Counted from the stretch's first letter, positions 41,838 through 51,200 are shown. The stretch: DNA of 60,179 bases from Oscillospiraceae bacterium (GCA_009777725.1 WRLG01000020.1:1-60179); one strand, 5' to 3'. Made by a program: numbers and translations. The notes: a model not told the origin generated them from the sequence alone.

Positions 41838-43319
41838 TTAAAAAAAAGTTGTCTGGTTCGTGCCGCTTGACGGTAACGCTTTTTTAAGGGCTTCCGCCGC
41901 AAGCGGCACGTTTGTGCGCGCGCCGTCAAGAATCTGACGCACGGTAACTATTTTTATTTTTTCAAGCTCTCTTATATAATCGTTGCTGTAAAATCCGGCG
42001 GCAGCAGCCTCCTGCTTCATGTCCTTGGTCGGCTCTTTTAGGGTAATAAAAATTCCCGCAGCCGCATTTTCGCGTTCAATAACACCTCTGAAATCCCGAA
42101 TCATCGCCGAATTGACCTTACCTGATTTTACGGAGAAAAGCACATCCCTGTATTGCTCCTTACCTTCAAGTATACGCATAACCCCATCAATGCCGTAATC
42201 CCTGCCTTTTTTATTATTCGGCATGGCTCTGCTGTTTGTATAGGTAAGAATAGCCCACTTTTCAAACTCCTTACGCAATCGGTCGTCTGCTTTTTGCGCC
42301 AATGCTTCGGCACTTTCAATATCAGCGGGAATACCGTTCATTAATATATTGTCCGTTATGCCGCTTCCGTAAGCTTCCGTAAGACGCTTTATAATGAGTG
42401 CTATGCTTTGATATGTTATATCAATCCCGACCCACTTCCTGTTAAGCCTCTGCGCTACGGCAACCGTTGTCCCGCATCCGCAGTAAGCATCAAGCACCGT
42501 GTCCCCCTCATTGCTGGAGGCTTTTATAATTTTTTCGAGCAAAGCCTCGGGCTTTTGAGTAGGGTATCCGAGGCGTTCTTTGGCGGAAGGGGCTATGAAC
42601 GGAATTTGCCAAACATCATTGTCCCTTACTCCTTTTTCGCTGATGTCTTTATTACTGACAAGAAGAGGCTCTTCGCCTTTCTTAAACCGATGCAATTTTC
42701 CTTGAAGCTTTCTTTCTGTTGAGCCCTCGGTATAATCAATGAACTGCGTATTAAATGTATAGTCAAAGGATTTCGTGTAAAAGAAAATCGTGTCGTGCAA
42801 CTGCTGAAATCTTTTTGCTTTTCCTGTCCAGCGGCGGTAATGCCATATAATCTCATTCTTGAAGTCTCCCCCGTTTCTGCAAAAAACAGCGTCAAGCACA
42901 ATTTTCAGATAATGACTTACCGTAGGGTCGCAGTGCAGGTAAAAACTGCCCGTCGGCTTTAATACACGATGGATTTCATTGATTCTGAGCGTCATGGAAA
43001 CCAGATATGACATTAAGCTCCCTTTTCCGAGTATTTTTTGCAGTCCTATAATCAAATCCGAGGTTTGCTTGGTAAAACCTCCGTTTTCGTTGGCGCATAT
43101 CTCGCCGTATTCCTTTTCAGCCCGTGCGTTCCACTCCCAAGTGTCTACAAACGCCACCGCTTGGGCTTTATCCTCTTGACCTATATTGTTATAGATTTGG
43201 TTGTAATTCCGATTAGAATTAAAGGGCGGGTCAATATAGCATAAATCAATCGTTTCATCCGGTATATACTTACGCATTATATCCAAATTATCGCCGTAGT
43301 AAATTTGCTGTTCTTTCAT
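41838..43319 (-). CDS. DNA adenine methyltransferase fused to a C-terminal Mrr-like nuclease domain
   Basis: A 493-aa protein. Motif IV DPPF occurs early (near residue 31: YIDPPFNSNRNYNQIY) and the SAM-binding motif I later (near 290: LDAYCGCGTTVAVA), the beta-class order typical of N6-adenine or N4-cytosine enzymes. A target-recognition region lies between. Residues about 355-480 form a second domain with RDYGIDGVM and VLFSVKSGK, a PD-(D/E)XK-like D...xVK pattern, and IRDFRGVIERENAAAGIFIT. It may be an all-in-one restriction-modification protein. The recognition site is unknown. It sits in the murC-lexA operon with no other R-M gene. Confidence 0.8.
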   Translation of the reverse strand: MKEQQIYYGDNLDIMRKYIPDETIDLCYIDPPFNSNRNYNQIYNNIGQEDKAQAVAFVDTWEWNARAEKEYGEICANENGGFTKQTSDLIIGLQKILGKGSLMSYLVSMTLRINEIHRVLKPTGSFYLHCDPTVSHYLKIVLDAVFCRNGGDFKNEIIWHYRRWTGKAKRFQQLHDTIFFYTKSFDYTFNTQFIDYTEGSTERKLQGKLHRFKKGEEPLLVSNKDISEKGVRDNDVWQIPFIAPSAKERLGYPTQKPEALLEKIIKASSNEGDTVLDAYCGCGTTVAVAQRLNRKWVGIDITYQSIALIIKRLTEAYGSGITDNILMNGIPADIESAEALAQKADDRLRKEFEKWAILTYTNSRAMPNNKKGRDYGIDGVMRILEGKEQYRDVLFSVKSGKVNSAMIRDFRGVIERENAAAGIFITLKEPTKDMKQEAAAAGFYSNDYIRELEKIKIVTVRQILDGARTNVPLAAEALKKALPSSGTNQTTFF

Positions 43320-43336
43320 ACCAAGGCTTCCTTTCC

Positions 43337-44287
43337 TCAATCTCTCAAAATAACAACAGCCTGACTGTACATCTGCCGATAGCGGGTTTCAAAGCGGTCT
43401 ATATTGTAGTCTATTATCCCTTTCATAGGGTCGTTGAGCGTAACGGTATTGGCGGATATGTTAAAGCCGGTCAGTACGAAAGCGTGCATATTCAAGTACC
43501 AATCAAGCTTCTCGCCCGTTGCGTAGTCATACCAGCTTTCGTAATATTCCGGCTCAATCATGCCGTCGGTCGCCCAGCAGATTACGGGTACTCCCGCTAT
43601 TAAATATTCATACAAAGCATCCGGCTCTGAGCCGGATATGTTCAGCACGGTGAAGCCTCCGCCGTTGTCGGCTATATATTTAACCGCCGCTTTTTCTATG
43701 GCGTTTGCAAAGCATCCGTAGCCTCTGCCGAAAGGGTCGCCTATAAAGTAATCAAAAAAGCTGTCACCATGGCGTTCGCCGTCGACAGTGGCTCTCCAGC
43801 CGTTGCCGATGGGCAGGTAGTTGCGCGCAAGGTCGGTTTTTTCGGCATGAAAGCCTAGGTGATTCAGTAATATAGTAAGCGCGGTTATCTCACAGCCGGT
43901 AGGTAATTCCGGCAACTGCAGTATATTTTTCATATCTATGTATACGGAGTTCTCATCATACTCTTTCCGCGCCCGGCTTGTAATGACCGTTCTTGAAGTG
44001 GTTACTTCAAGCTCCGGCGGCTCCGGCGGTGCGGTTGTTTCAGCCGGAGCTTCCGCGGCGGTGCTCTCTTCGGCTTCCGTTCGCTCCGTTGCCGCGGATT
44101 CTGTTTCTGCTTCAACGGAAAACTCGGCTTGCGTCATGCTTGTAGGCTCGGGAGCTATAACCGAGGGAATGTCCGCGCTTGTCCTTGAAGCGGGCGAAGA
44201 GCCGCGCTCAATCAGCTTCATGCAGACAGATGTTAGGATTGCCGCCGCCGCAAGCAGAATTAAAAAACGTATGATTATCTCTTTCAT
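43337..44287 (-). CDS. Membrane-anchored C39-like cysteine peptidase
   Basis: A 316-aa protein with an N-terminal signal-anchor (about residues 5-25) and a Thr/Ala/Glu-rich linker (about 30-110). A papain-like Peptidase_C39_2 domain spans about 115-316: the likely nucleophile Cys is in LPTGCEITALTILLNHLG, and the His in NMHAFVLTGFN is followed by LNDPMKG. It acts outside the cell. Substrates of this family are mostly unknown. It sits between lexA (33 bases) and the methyltransferase gene (17 bases) in one operon. Confidence 0.82.
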   Translation of the reverse strand: MKEIIIRFLILLAAAAILTSVCMKLIERGSSPASRTSADIPSVIAPEPTSMTQAEFSVEAETESAATERTEAEESTAAEAPAETTAPPEPPELEVTTSRTVITSRARKEYDENSVYIDMKNILQLPELPTGCEITALTILLNHLGFHAEKTDLARNYLPIGNGWRATVDGERHGDSFFDYFIGDPFGRGYGCFANAIEKAAVKYIADNGGGFTVLNISGSEPDALYEYLIAGVPVICWATDGMIEPEYYESWYDYATGEKLDWYLNMHAFVLTGFNISANTVTLNDPMKGIIDYNIDRFETRYRQMYSQAVVILRD

Positions 44288-44320
44288 ATAAACCCGCTCC
44301 TACGTACTAAAGGTCAAGGA

Positions 44321-44908
44321 TTAGTCGGTGGAGTAATACCGCAGAACAGCAACTATTCTTCCGATGACCTCGCAATTTTCAACTATAATCGGCTCCATTA
44401 GAGCATTTTCGGGCTGTAATCTGAAAGCCTCTTTCTCCTTATAAAGGGTTCTGACAGCAATTTCGCTTTCGTTAATAACCACAGCGGCAAGCTCGCCGTT
44501 TTTTACATCCTTACATGTTTCAACGACAGCAATGTCATTGATGAGTATAGCGGCGTCAACCATGCTGTCGTCCTTAACCTTAATCGCGAAAAGCTCGCCC
44601 GTATAGCTTTTATCTTCGTGAAATGTAATATAATCTCCCGCGTTGGTGATTTCGCTTATCGGCTGACCTGCCTTAATTTTTCTGACAATAGGAATTTTAG
44701 CCGCGTTCTTCCCCGCCAGCCTTATCGACCTGTTTAGTCCGTCTATTTTTTCAAGGAATCCTTTTTCCGCAAGGGAGTTTACATACCGCGCCGCCGTTGA
44801 CGTTGATTTAATGCCAAGCGCGGCGCAAATTTCACGTATCGAAGGAGTAATCCCCTCCTTCGATTTTTCCTTAATAAAATCAAAAACACGTCTTTCCTTA
44901 TCATTCAT
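44321..44908 (-). CDS. lexA: LexA-type repressor with Arg at the catalytic Lys position
   Basis: A 195-aa SOS repressor. It has a winged HTH (residues 1-65; TPSIREICAALGIKSTSTAARYVNSL) and a C-terminal self-cleavage domain with the Ala-Gly site (KIKAGQP) and the catalytic Ser in KVKDDSMVDAAI. Where LexA normally has Lys (ATVKRF in Bacillus, VTVKRL in E. coli) this protein reads IAVRTL; the codon is AGA. Ser-Lys dyad cleavage would therefore be weak or altered. The DNA-binding half looks intact. It lies 19 bases after murC. I found no clear LexA box in its leader. Confidence 0.9.
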   Translation of the reverse strand: MNDKERRVFDFIKEKSKEGITPSIREICAALGIKSTSTAARYVNSLAEKGFLEKIDGLNRSIRLAGKNAAKIPIVRKIKAGQPISEITNAGDYITFHEDKSYTGELFAIKVKDDSMVDAAILINDIAVVETCKDVKNGELAAVVINESEIAVRTLYKEKEAFRLQPENALMEPIIVENCEVIGRIVAVLRYYSTD

Positions 44909-44927
44909 TTTTAAAAATCCCTTCCCC

Positions 44928-46316
44928 TTATGTCAATTGTTCTAAAATCATTTTCGCAAGCTTATTTACATCGCCGCAGCCTAAGGTTATGATTAAATCG
45001 CCCTGCTCGGCGTTTTGGCATACATAGTCGCATACAAGGCTGAAACTTTTGTCGTGGTCTTCCTCTTCAAACCATATACAATCAGTTATTTTTTTGCCTA
45101 AATCTCCCGAGTGTATACCGATTGTATTCTTTTCCCTGCCACCCATGATAGAGGTTAACACTACTTTATCCGCCAGCTTCAGGGCTTCGGCGAAATCATC
45201 GGTCAGGGCGGCTGTTCTTGTAAAAGTGAACGGCTGGTGCACCGCCCATACCCTTTTATAACCAAGCTTCCGCGCGGCTTTAAGGGTTACCGATATTTCT
45301 GCGGGATGGTGAGCGTAATCGTCAACCACCGTAATGCCGTTAACCTCGCCGTACTTATCGAAACGCCGCGCCGCGCCCTTAAAGCTTTCAAGCCCCTTGA
45401 TTACACCCTCAACGGGCGCGTTCATATAAAACGCCGCCGCCGCCGCCGCTAAGGAATTCAAAATATTATGCTCACCCGGGACGTTAAGCGTAACAGTACA
45501 AACCTTTACACCCCTGTTCATCAGCGTGTACGCCGTTGTCATTCCATTGAGATGTTGGACGGCGGCGGCTTGCCAGTCATTTTCGGGCGATAATCCAAAG
45601 GTTATTCTATCAATATTTTCAGCCAAGCCTTCAACGGCTTTCATAGAATTTTCATCATCGCCGTTTACTATAACGGCTTTGGTCGCGTTTCCCGCGAATT
45701 TTTTGAATGAGGCTATGATGTTGTCGAGGGTTTTGAAATAATCAAGGTGGTCGGCATCTATGTTTAATATAACGCATATATCGGGGTGAAGATTCAGAAA
45801 ATGGTCGGCAAACTCGCAGGCTTCGCATACCATAATATCAGAGTTGCCCGCCCTTCCGCTTCCGTTTATGATGGGCAGTTTGCCTCCGATAACCGCGCTT
45901 ATATCCATACCTGCTGTGAGCATAATTTGAGTAAGCATAGAGGTCGCCGTAGTTTTGCCGTGAGTGCCGCTGATACAAGCCGCTTGGCTGTAAAAGCTTG
46001 TAATAAGCCCTAAAAGCTCGCTTCTTTCAATGGTTTGAGCCCCGCTCCTGCGCGCCGCGCTAAGCTCCGGGTTATCCTCTGAGATAGCCGCCGTGTAGAC
46101 GATTAAGTCCGCGCCCTTGATATTTTCGGCTCGTTGCCCTAAGAAAACAGGGATTCCGAGGGCGCGCACCGCCTGCAGGGTATCGGTTTCGTTGTTATCC
46201 GAGCCGGAGAGCTTACAGCCCTGACCATGCAGAATCTGCGCCAGCGGATACATGCCCGAACCGCCTATTCCTATAAAATGCACATGTTTTTTGTTATTCA
46301 AAAAATGTTTATACAA
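44928..46316 (-). CDS. murC: UDP-N-acetylmuramate--L-alanine ligase
   Basis: A 462-aa Mur ligase that adds the first amino acid to the peptidoglycan stem peptide. HFIGIGGSGM (near residue 13), the ATP-loop SGTHGKTTATSM (near 115), VVDDYAHHPAEI and the final cytosolic domain are all present. The start TTG at 46316 is chosen because GGAG lies 8 bases before it; TTG 46334 has no ribosome site. It leads the operon murC-lexA-C39-methyltransferase-tmcAL. Confidence 0.95.
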   Translation of the reverse strand: MYKHFLNNKKHVHFIGIGGSGMYPLAQILHGQGCKLSGSDNNETDTLQAVRALGIPVFLGQRAENIKGADLIVYTAAISEDNPELSAARRSGAQTIERSELLGLITSFYSQAACISGTHGKTTATSMLTQIMLTAGMDISAVIGGKLPIINGSGRAGNSDIMVCEACEFADHFLNLHPDICVILNIDADHLDYFKTLDNIIASFKKFAGNATKAVIVNGDDENSMKAVEGLAENIDRITFGLSPENDWQAAAVQHLNGMTTAYTLMNRGVKVCTVTLNVPGEHNILNSLAAAAAAFYMNAPVEGVIKGLESFKGAARRFDKYGEVNGITVVDDYAHHPAEISVTLKAARKLGYKRVWAVHQPFTFTRTAALTDDFAEALKLADKVVLTSIMGGREKNTIGIHSGDLGKKITDCIWFEEEDHDKSFSLVCDYVCQNAEQGDLIITLGCGDVNKLAKMILEQLT

Positions 46317-46489
46317 AATACACACTCCGTTCAAGAAATTTATTGTAGCTTTATGTTATAATGTATTATAATGGTAATTATGGTATGTTCTTATTTTTAT
46401 ATTATACCGTATAATTTTCCATAAACTGTCTAAAATAACATTTATAAGGAAACAAAAAACAAAGACTATTATTTAAGGAGGACGTTAAT

Positions 46490-46786
46490 ATGAACATCAC
46501 AGACATTAAAATCAGAAAGATTATCCCCGACGGAAGGCTTCGCGCCGTTATTTCAATCACGGTTGACAGTATGCTGGCAATCCACGACATAAAGGTTGTG
46601 CAAGGCGATGAACGGCTGTTTGTGGCGATGCCGAGCAGAAAAGACGAAAGCGGAATGTTTAGGGACATAGTTCACCCGATTTCACCCGAAGCGCGCCATA
46701 CGATTGAGGGTCAAATTTTGGACGCTTACAACCGTCACATCGAGCAGATGCAGGCGGAAGCGGAAGCGGAAGAAGCGGGATTTTGA
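46490..46786 (+). CDS. spoVG: SpoVG regulator
   Basis: A 98-aa RNA/DNA-binding global regulator. The conserved core is MNITDIKIRKI, LRAVISITVDSMLAIHDIKVVQG and LFVAMPSRKDESGMFRDIVHPI. The C-terminal tail is acidic and Ala-rich. AAGGAGG lies 8 bases before the ATG. It is monocistronic, with a terminator at 46813-46849. Confidence 0.96.
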   Translation: MNITDIKIRKIIPDGRLRAVISITVDSMLAIHDIKVVQGDERLFVAMPSRKDESGMFRDIVHPISPEARHTIEGQILDAYNRHIEQMQAEAEAEEAGF

Positions 46787-46812
46787 CCGGGAAACCTCCG
46801 GCGTAAACTCTC

Positions 46813-46849
46813 TCCGGCAGTATTTTAACTACTGCCGGATTTTCATTTT
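46813..46849 (+). terminator. Terminator after spoVG
   Basis: TCCGGCAGTA/TACTGCCGGA with a 7-base loop is followed by TTTTCATTTTTATTTTTT on the plus strand. Confidence 0.85.
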
Positions 46850-47394
46850 TATTTTTTATTGATTCCAAGCCTTCTTGCCGTAAGCAGTAAAGCCGTCATG
46901 GTTTTTCCGTCTTTGATTTCACCGTTTTCGACCATTTTAAGCGCGTCCTCCAGTTTGACGGTAAAAACATCGAGAAATTCTCCCTCATCTAAGTTTTGCT
47001 TGTCAAAAGTAAGCCCTGTCGCAAGATACATGTAAATTTTTTCGTTAAGATAGGCTACCGACGGATAGGTAACTCCCAGATATTCAAAATTTCTGCAGGA
47101 AGCACCCGTTTCTTCTTTAAGCTCCCTCAGCCCCGCCACGCGGTGGTCCTCGCCCGGCTCTAATTTACCCGCCGGAATTTCAAGCAATACTTCTTTAAAG
47201 GGGTATCGGAACTGCTTGACCATTGTAACCCCGCCGTTACCGTCAAGCGGCACAATGCACACGCCGCCGCTGTGAACAACAAGCTCCCTAAGCGCGGTAA
47301 ACCCATTTTCAAGCTCCGCCGAATCCTTGCGGACTTCAATAATTTTCCCCGAATATATAACCTCTGAGCTAACGGTTTTTTCAGTAAGGCGCAT
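46849..47394 (-). CDS. Nudix hydrolase, ADP-ribose pyrophosphatase type
   Basis: A 181-aa protein with a complete Nudix box (GX5EX7REUXEEXGU: AGKLEPGEDHRVAGLRELKEETGA, about residues 75-98). The N-terminal VIYSGKIIEVRKDSAEL and VKQFRYPFKEVLLEIPAG are typical of NudF/ADP-ribose pyrophosphatases. The substrate is inferred from family form. Its stop overlaps the spoVG terminator T-tract. Confidence 0.88.
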   Translation of the reverse strand: MRLTEKTVSSEVIYSGKIIEVRKDSAELENGFTALRELVVHSGGVCIVPLDGNGGVTMVKQFRYPFKEVLLEIPAGKLEPGEDHRVAGLRELKEETGASCRNFEYLGVTYPSVAYLNEKIYMYLATGLTFDKQNLDEGEFLDVFTVKLEDALKMVENGEIKDGKTMTALLLTARRLGINKK

Positions 47395-47521
47395 ATAAGC
47401 CTTCTCCTTTCTTTTTAATTATTATATCCATATTATTGTAACACATTTGTACGATAAATGCAAGGGGTTTTTCGGCATTTTTTTGATTTCATTAAATAAG
47501 TGGAATTTTCTAACAACTAAC

Positions 47522-47550
47522 TTGACAAGCATTAATAAATATGGTATTAT
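47522..47550 (+). promoter_or_regulatory. Promoter TTGACA-17-TATTAT for carB
   Basis: The -35 is at 47522-47527 and the -10 at 47545-47550, 69 bases before the carB ATG. TTAACTG/TTAATTG repeats lie in the leader (47564-47602). No pyrimidine riboswitch or PyrR site could be recognised. Confidence 0.7.
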
Positions 47551-47618
47551 TAATACATTGAATAATTAACTGTTAACCGTTAGCTGTTCAATGTTAATTG
47601 AATGAGGGAGAGATGAAA

Positions 47619-50600
47619 ATGCCGAAAAGAACAGATATTGAAACGATTATGATTATAGGCTCGGGTCCTATAATTATCGGGCAGGCTTGTGAATTCGACT
47701 ATTCGGGGACGCAGGCGTGCAAGGCTTTGAGAAATTTGGGGTATAAAATCATACTGGTTAATTCCAATCCCGCCACGATTATGACTGACCCTACAGTTGC
47801 CGATATAACCTATATCGAGCCGCTTAATATCAAGAGATTAACAGAGATTATCGCTAAGGAAAACCCTGACGCGCTACTGCCTAATTTGGGCGGTCAGTCG
47901 GGGCTTAATCTTAGCCGGGGGCTTCAAAAGGCAGGTGTGCTGGCTGAATATAATGTTGAAGTAATCGGCGTAAACCTTGACGCAATCGAGCGCGGGGAGG
48001 ATAGAATTGAATTTGCTAAGGCTATGGACAAGCTGGGAATCGATACCCCCAAAAGCTCTGCGGCAATATCGGTTGAGGAAGCTGAGGCTATTGCCGACAA
48101 GTTAGGTTACCCCGTTGTAATCCGTCCCGCGTATACTATGGGCGGAACAGGCGGGGGCTTAGTTTTTAATCTGGAGGAGCTTAGAACCGTTGCAAGCAGG
48201 GGGATTCAAGCGTCTATTATCGGGCAGATTTTAGTTGAAGAAAGCGTTCTCGGTTGGGAAGAGCTTGAAGTAGAGGTCGTAAGGGATTCTAAAAATAAAA
48301 TGGTAGCCGTTTGTATGATTGAAAATATTGACCCTATGGGCGTTCATACGGGGGATTCATTCTGCGCCGCTCCTATGCTTACGGTAGCTGATGAATTGCA
48401 GGAACGGCTGAAGAAAACGGCGTTTGATATAGTGGAGGAAATAGGGGTAATCGGCGGCACAAATGTTCAGATGGCGCACGACCCCGTGTCGGACAGAATC
48501 ACGGTTATAGAAATAAACCCGCGGACATCACGCTCCTCCGCGCTTGCTTCAAAAGCTACAGGCTTCCCGATTGCCTTTGTTTCGGCTTTGCTTGCCGTAG
48601 GGTTCACCCTTGACGAAATCCCCTACTGGAAAGAGGGAACAATTGATAAATACGAACAATACGGCGACTATATCGTGCTGAAATTCGCCCGCTGGGCATT
48701 TGAAAAATTTTACGGCATTGAGGATAAGTTAGGAACGCAGATGCGCGCCGTCGGCGAGGTTATGAGCATAGGGCGCACTTTTAAAGAGGCGTTTCAAAAG
48801 GCTATACGCTCATTGGAAATCGGCAGGAGCGGTTTAGGGTTTGCTAAAAACTTCAATGAATTAAGCATAGAATCGCTTATGCAAAAAATATCCGCGCCCA
48901 ACAGTGAAAGATATTTTGCGATTTATGAAGCATTCCGCAAAGGTATCAGCGTTGAGCAAATATACAGCATAACTAAAATCAAGCACCACTTCTTAGAGCA
49001 AATCAAAGAGCTTGTTGACTTAGAGACAGAAATTCTGAGCTACAAAAAAAGAGTTCTGCCCGATGAAATGCTTATAAAGGCTAAAAAAGACGGCTTTGCC
49101 GACAAATATATCTCCCAGCTTTTGGAAGTGCCGGAGGAGTATATAAGGCTTCACCGAAAAGTTCTTAATATTGAGCAGGAATGGGATATAATCCCCGTAA
49201 GCGGGGCGGATGCGGAATATTTCTATTCCACCTATAACGGCTTAGGGCGTTTAGGCGGCGAAGTCAAGGCATCGCGCGAAAAGCGCGGAATAAAAGAAAA
49301 GGTAAGCGTGCCCGATGCTAAAAAAGTCATCGTTTTAGGAGGCGGACCAAACAGAATCGGGCAGGGGATTGAATTTGACTACTGCTGTGTGCACGCCTCA
49401 TTAACGCTTCGCAAATTAGGCTTTGAAACTATCATGATTAATTGCAACCCCGAAACGGTTTCCACCGATTATGATACCTCCGACAAGCTCTATTTCGAGC
49501 CGCTTACGGTTGAAGATGTTTTATCAATCTGCAACCGCGAGAAGCCTATCGGCATAATAGTCCAATTCGGCGGGCAAACCCCCTTAAATATCGCAATGGA
49601 GCTGAAAAACGCGGGCATTAAAATTTTAGGGACAACGCCGGAAGTAATCGCCTTAGCGGAGGATAGGGATTTATTCAGAAAGAAAATGGAGCAGATGAAT
49701 ATTCCGATGCCCGAATCGGGAATGGCAAAAAATTATAAAGAAGCCGCTTTAATCGCCGCAAAAATAGGCTACCCGATTATGGTAAGACCCTCCTATGTTT
49801 TAGGCGGCAGGGCTATGGAAGTGGTATTCAGCGATGAACAGCTTAAAACCTACATCAAAACAAACGCCCAATATATAAGTTATGACGCGCCTATTTTAAT
49901 CGACCGCTTTCTTGACGATGCGCTTGAATGTGAAGCAGACGCAGTCGCCGACAGCGGCAGTGCGTTCGTCCCGACTGTTATGGAGCATATCGAATATGCG
50001 GGGGTTCATTCGGGGGATTCGGCTTGCGTAATCCCGCCCGTCGGCATAACGGAGGAGCAGACGGAAGTAATCCGCGAATATACAAGAAAGATTGCCGCCG
50101 ATTTAGGCGTTGCGGGGCTGATGAATGTTCAATATGCAATTCATCAAGGCGTTGTTTACGTCTTGGAAGCCAATCCGCGCGCTTCGAGAACCGTCCCTAT
50201 TGTTTCAAAGGTCTGCAACCTTAATATGGTTGAGCTGGCGACAAAGCTGATTATGTCTGATGAAACAGGTGAAAAAATCAACCCGTCAGAGCTGAAAAAG
50301 CCCGTTATTCCTTATTACGGCGTAAAAGAAGCGATTTTGCCGTTTAATATGTTCCCCGAAGTTGACCCGCTGTTAGGTCCCGAAATGCGCTCTACAGGTG
50401 AAACTCTGGGGCTTTCGGAATCATTCGGACTTGCGTTTTACAAGGCTTTAGAGGCGGCTAATACCGTTCTGCCTCTATCAGGCTCTGTTCTAATATCAGT
50501 CGCTAAAAAAGACAGGGAGAAAGCGGCGGAAGTTGCGCGTTTACTTGAAGAGCTCGGATTCAAAATCTTCGCAACCAAAGGAACGCAAAACTATTTCGCG

Positions 50601-50885
50601 GAACAAGGAATAACCGCCCAAGCGATTAAAAAGCTCTATGAGGGTCGCCCCAATATAGAGGATGCTATAAAGAACCGTCAGCTGAATATGGTAATCAACA
50701 CCCCTACCGCCAGCAAACGAAGCAGCGAGGATGATTCATACATCAGAAAATCCGCAATCAGATATAACATACCCTATATCACAACACTAACCGCCGCACT
50801 TGCAGGCGCGAAAGGAATCGCCGAAAGAATCAGAAGCACAGGTTCAAGCATTTGCTCTATTCAGGAATATCACTCTAAAAAATAG
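47619..50885 (+). CDS. carB: Carbamoyl-phosphate synthase large subunit
   Basis: A 1088-aa enzyme making carbamoyl phosphate for pyrimidine and arginine synthesis. The N-terminal GSGPIIIGQACEFDYSGTQA and the repeated GGGPNRIGQGIEFDYCCVHA mark the two ATP-grasp halves. The last ~140 residues form the allosteric MGS domain (KGTQNYFAEQGI; VINTPT). ATG 47619 gives the family start MPKRTDI and has GGGAG 8 bases upstream. The glutaminase subunit carA is not in the window, and an EDV-family small gene follows by 41 bases. Confidence 0.97.
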   Translation: MPKRTDIETIMIIGSGPIIIGQACEFDYSGTQACKALRNLGYKIILVNSNPATIMTDPTVADITYIEPLNIKRLTEIIAKENPDALLPNLGGQSGLNLSRGLQKAGVLAEYNVEVIGVNLDAIERGEDRIEFAKAMDKLGIDTPKSSAAISVEEAEAIADKLGYPVVIRPAYTMGGTGGGLVFNLEELRTVASRGIQASIIGQILVEESVLGWEELEVEVVRDSKNKMVAVCMIENIDPMGVHTGDSFCAAPMLTVADELQERLKKTAFDIVEEIGVIGGTNVQMAHDPVSDRITVIEINPRTSRSSALASKATGFPIAFVSALLAVGFTLDEIPYWKEGTIDKYEQYGDYIVLKFARWAFEKFYGIEDKLGTQMRAVGEVMSIGRTFKEAFQKAIRSLEIGRSGLGFAKNFNELSIESLMQKISAPNSERYFAIYEAFRKGISVEQIYSITKIKHHFLEQIKELVDLETEILSYKKRVLPDEMLIKAKKDGFADKYISQLLEVPEEYIRLHRKVLNIEQEWDIIPVSGADAEYFYSTYNGLGRLGGEVKASREKRGIKEKVSVPDAKKVIVLGGGPNRIGQGIEFDYCCVHASLTLRKLGFETIMINCNPETVSTDYDTSDKLYFEPLTVEDVLSICNREKPIGIIVQFGGQTPLNIAMELKNAGIKILGTTPEVIALAEDRDLFRKKMEQMNIPMPESGMAKNYKEAALIAAKIGYPIMVRPSYVLGGRAMEVVFSDEQLKTYIKTNAQYISYDAPILIDRFLDDALECEADAVADSGSAFVPTVMEHIEYAGVHSGDSACVIPPVGITEEQTEVIREYTRKIAADLGVAGLMNVQYAIHQGVVYVLEANPRASRTVPIVSKVCNLNMVELATKLIMSDETGEKINPSELKKPVIPYYGVKEAILPFNMFPEVDPLLGPEMRSTGETLGLSESFGLAFYKALEAANTVLPLSGSVLISVAKKDREKAAEVARLLEELGFKIFATKGTQNYFAEQGITAQAIKKLYEGRPNIEDAIKNRQLNMVINTPTASKRSSEDDSYIRKSAIRYNIPYITTLTAALAGAKGIAERIRSTGSSICSIQEYHSKK

Positions 50886-50926
50886 TTAACAGTTAGTGAT
50901 TAATGAAATAAAGGAGGTGTTTAAGT

Positions 50927-51118
50927 ATGGCGTCTTCACTCGAAACAAGAGAGAAGCAAAAGCAACATTTAGGAGAGTTGCTGGACATTAAAAAGCAAAA
51001 CAAAGACGCAGGCATTGAGGTAGTTGGCTTGCAAAAAGCAATCATTCGCGCAATAAATGTAATGGACCAAGAAGACGTTGCTTGGGTCGAAAAAAATTAC
51101 GGCATTAAAGCCGTATAG
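50927..51118 (+). CDS. EDV-family small protein B (downstream of carB)
   Basis: A 63-aa soluble, charged, helical protein. SLETREKQKQ and the C-terminal MDQEDVAWVEK match the small proteins after pyc (QEDVAWVEK identical) and rpoB (SLETR identical). AGGAGG lies 9 bases before the ATG. The hairpin at 51143 then ends the operon. It is a paralogue, not a repeat: the DNA of the three genes has diverged but the protein motifs are held. The function is unknown. Confidence 0.8.
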   Translation: MASSLETREKQKQHLGELLDIKKQNKDAGIEVVGLQKAIIRAINVMDQEDVAWVEKNYGIKAV

Positions 51119-51142
51119 CAAGTTAAGAACTGTCAATCATAT

Positions 51143-51174
51143 GAAATCGGCGGAATACCATGTCCGCCGATTTC
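51143..51174 (+). terminator. Terminator after the carB operon
   Basis: A 12-bp perfect stem GAAATCGGCGGA/TCCGCCGATTTC with an 8-base loop. No long T-run follows. Confidence 0.65.
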
Positions 51175-51200
51175 TGCATATCGGTATAGTAAGCCTACTC

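Noticed and set aside
44880-44960. LexA (SOS) box before lexA or murC
   Set aside because: No GAAC-N4-GTTC type palindrome could be found; GAACAATT near the murC end is only a half-site.
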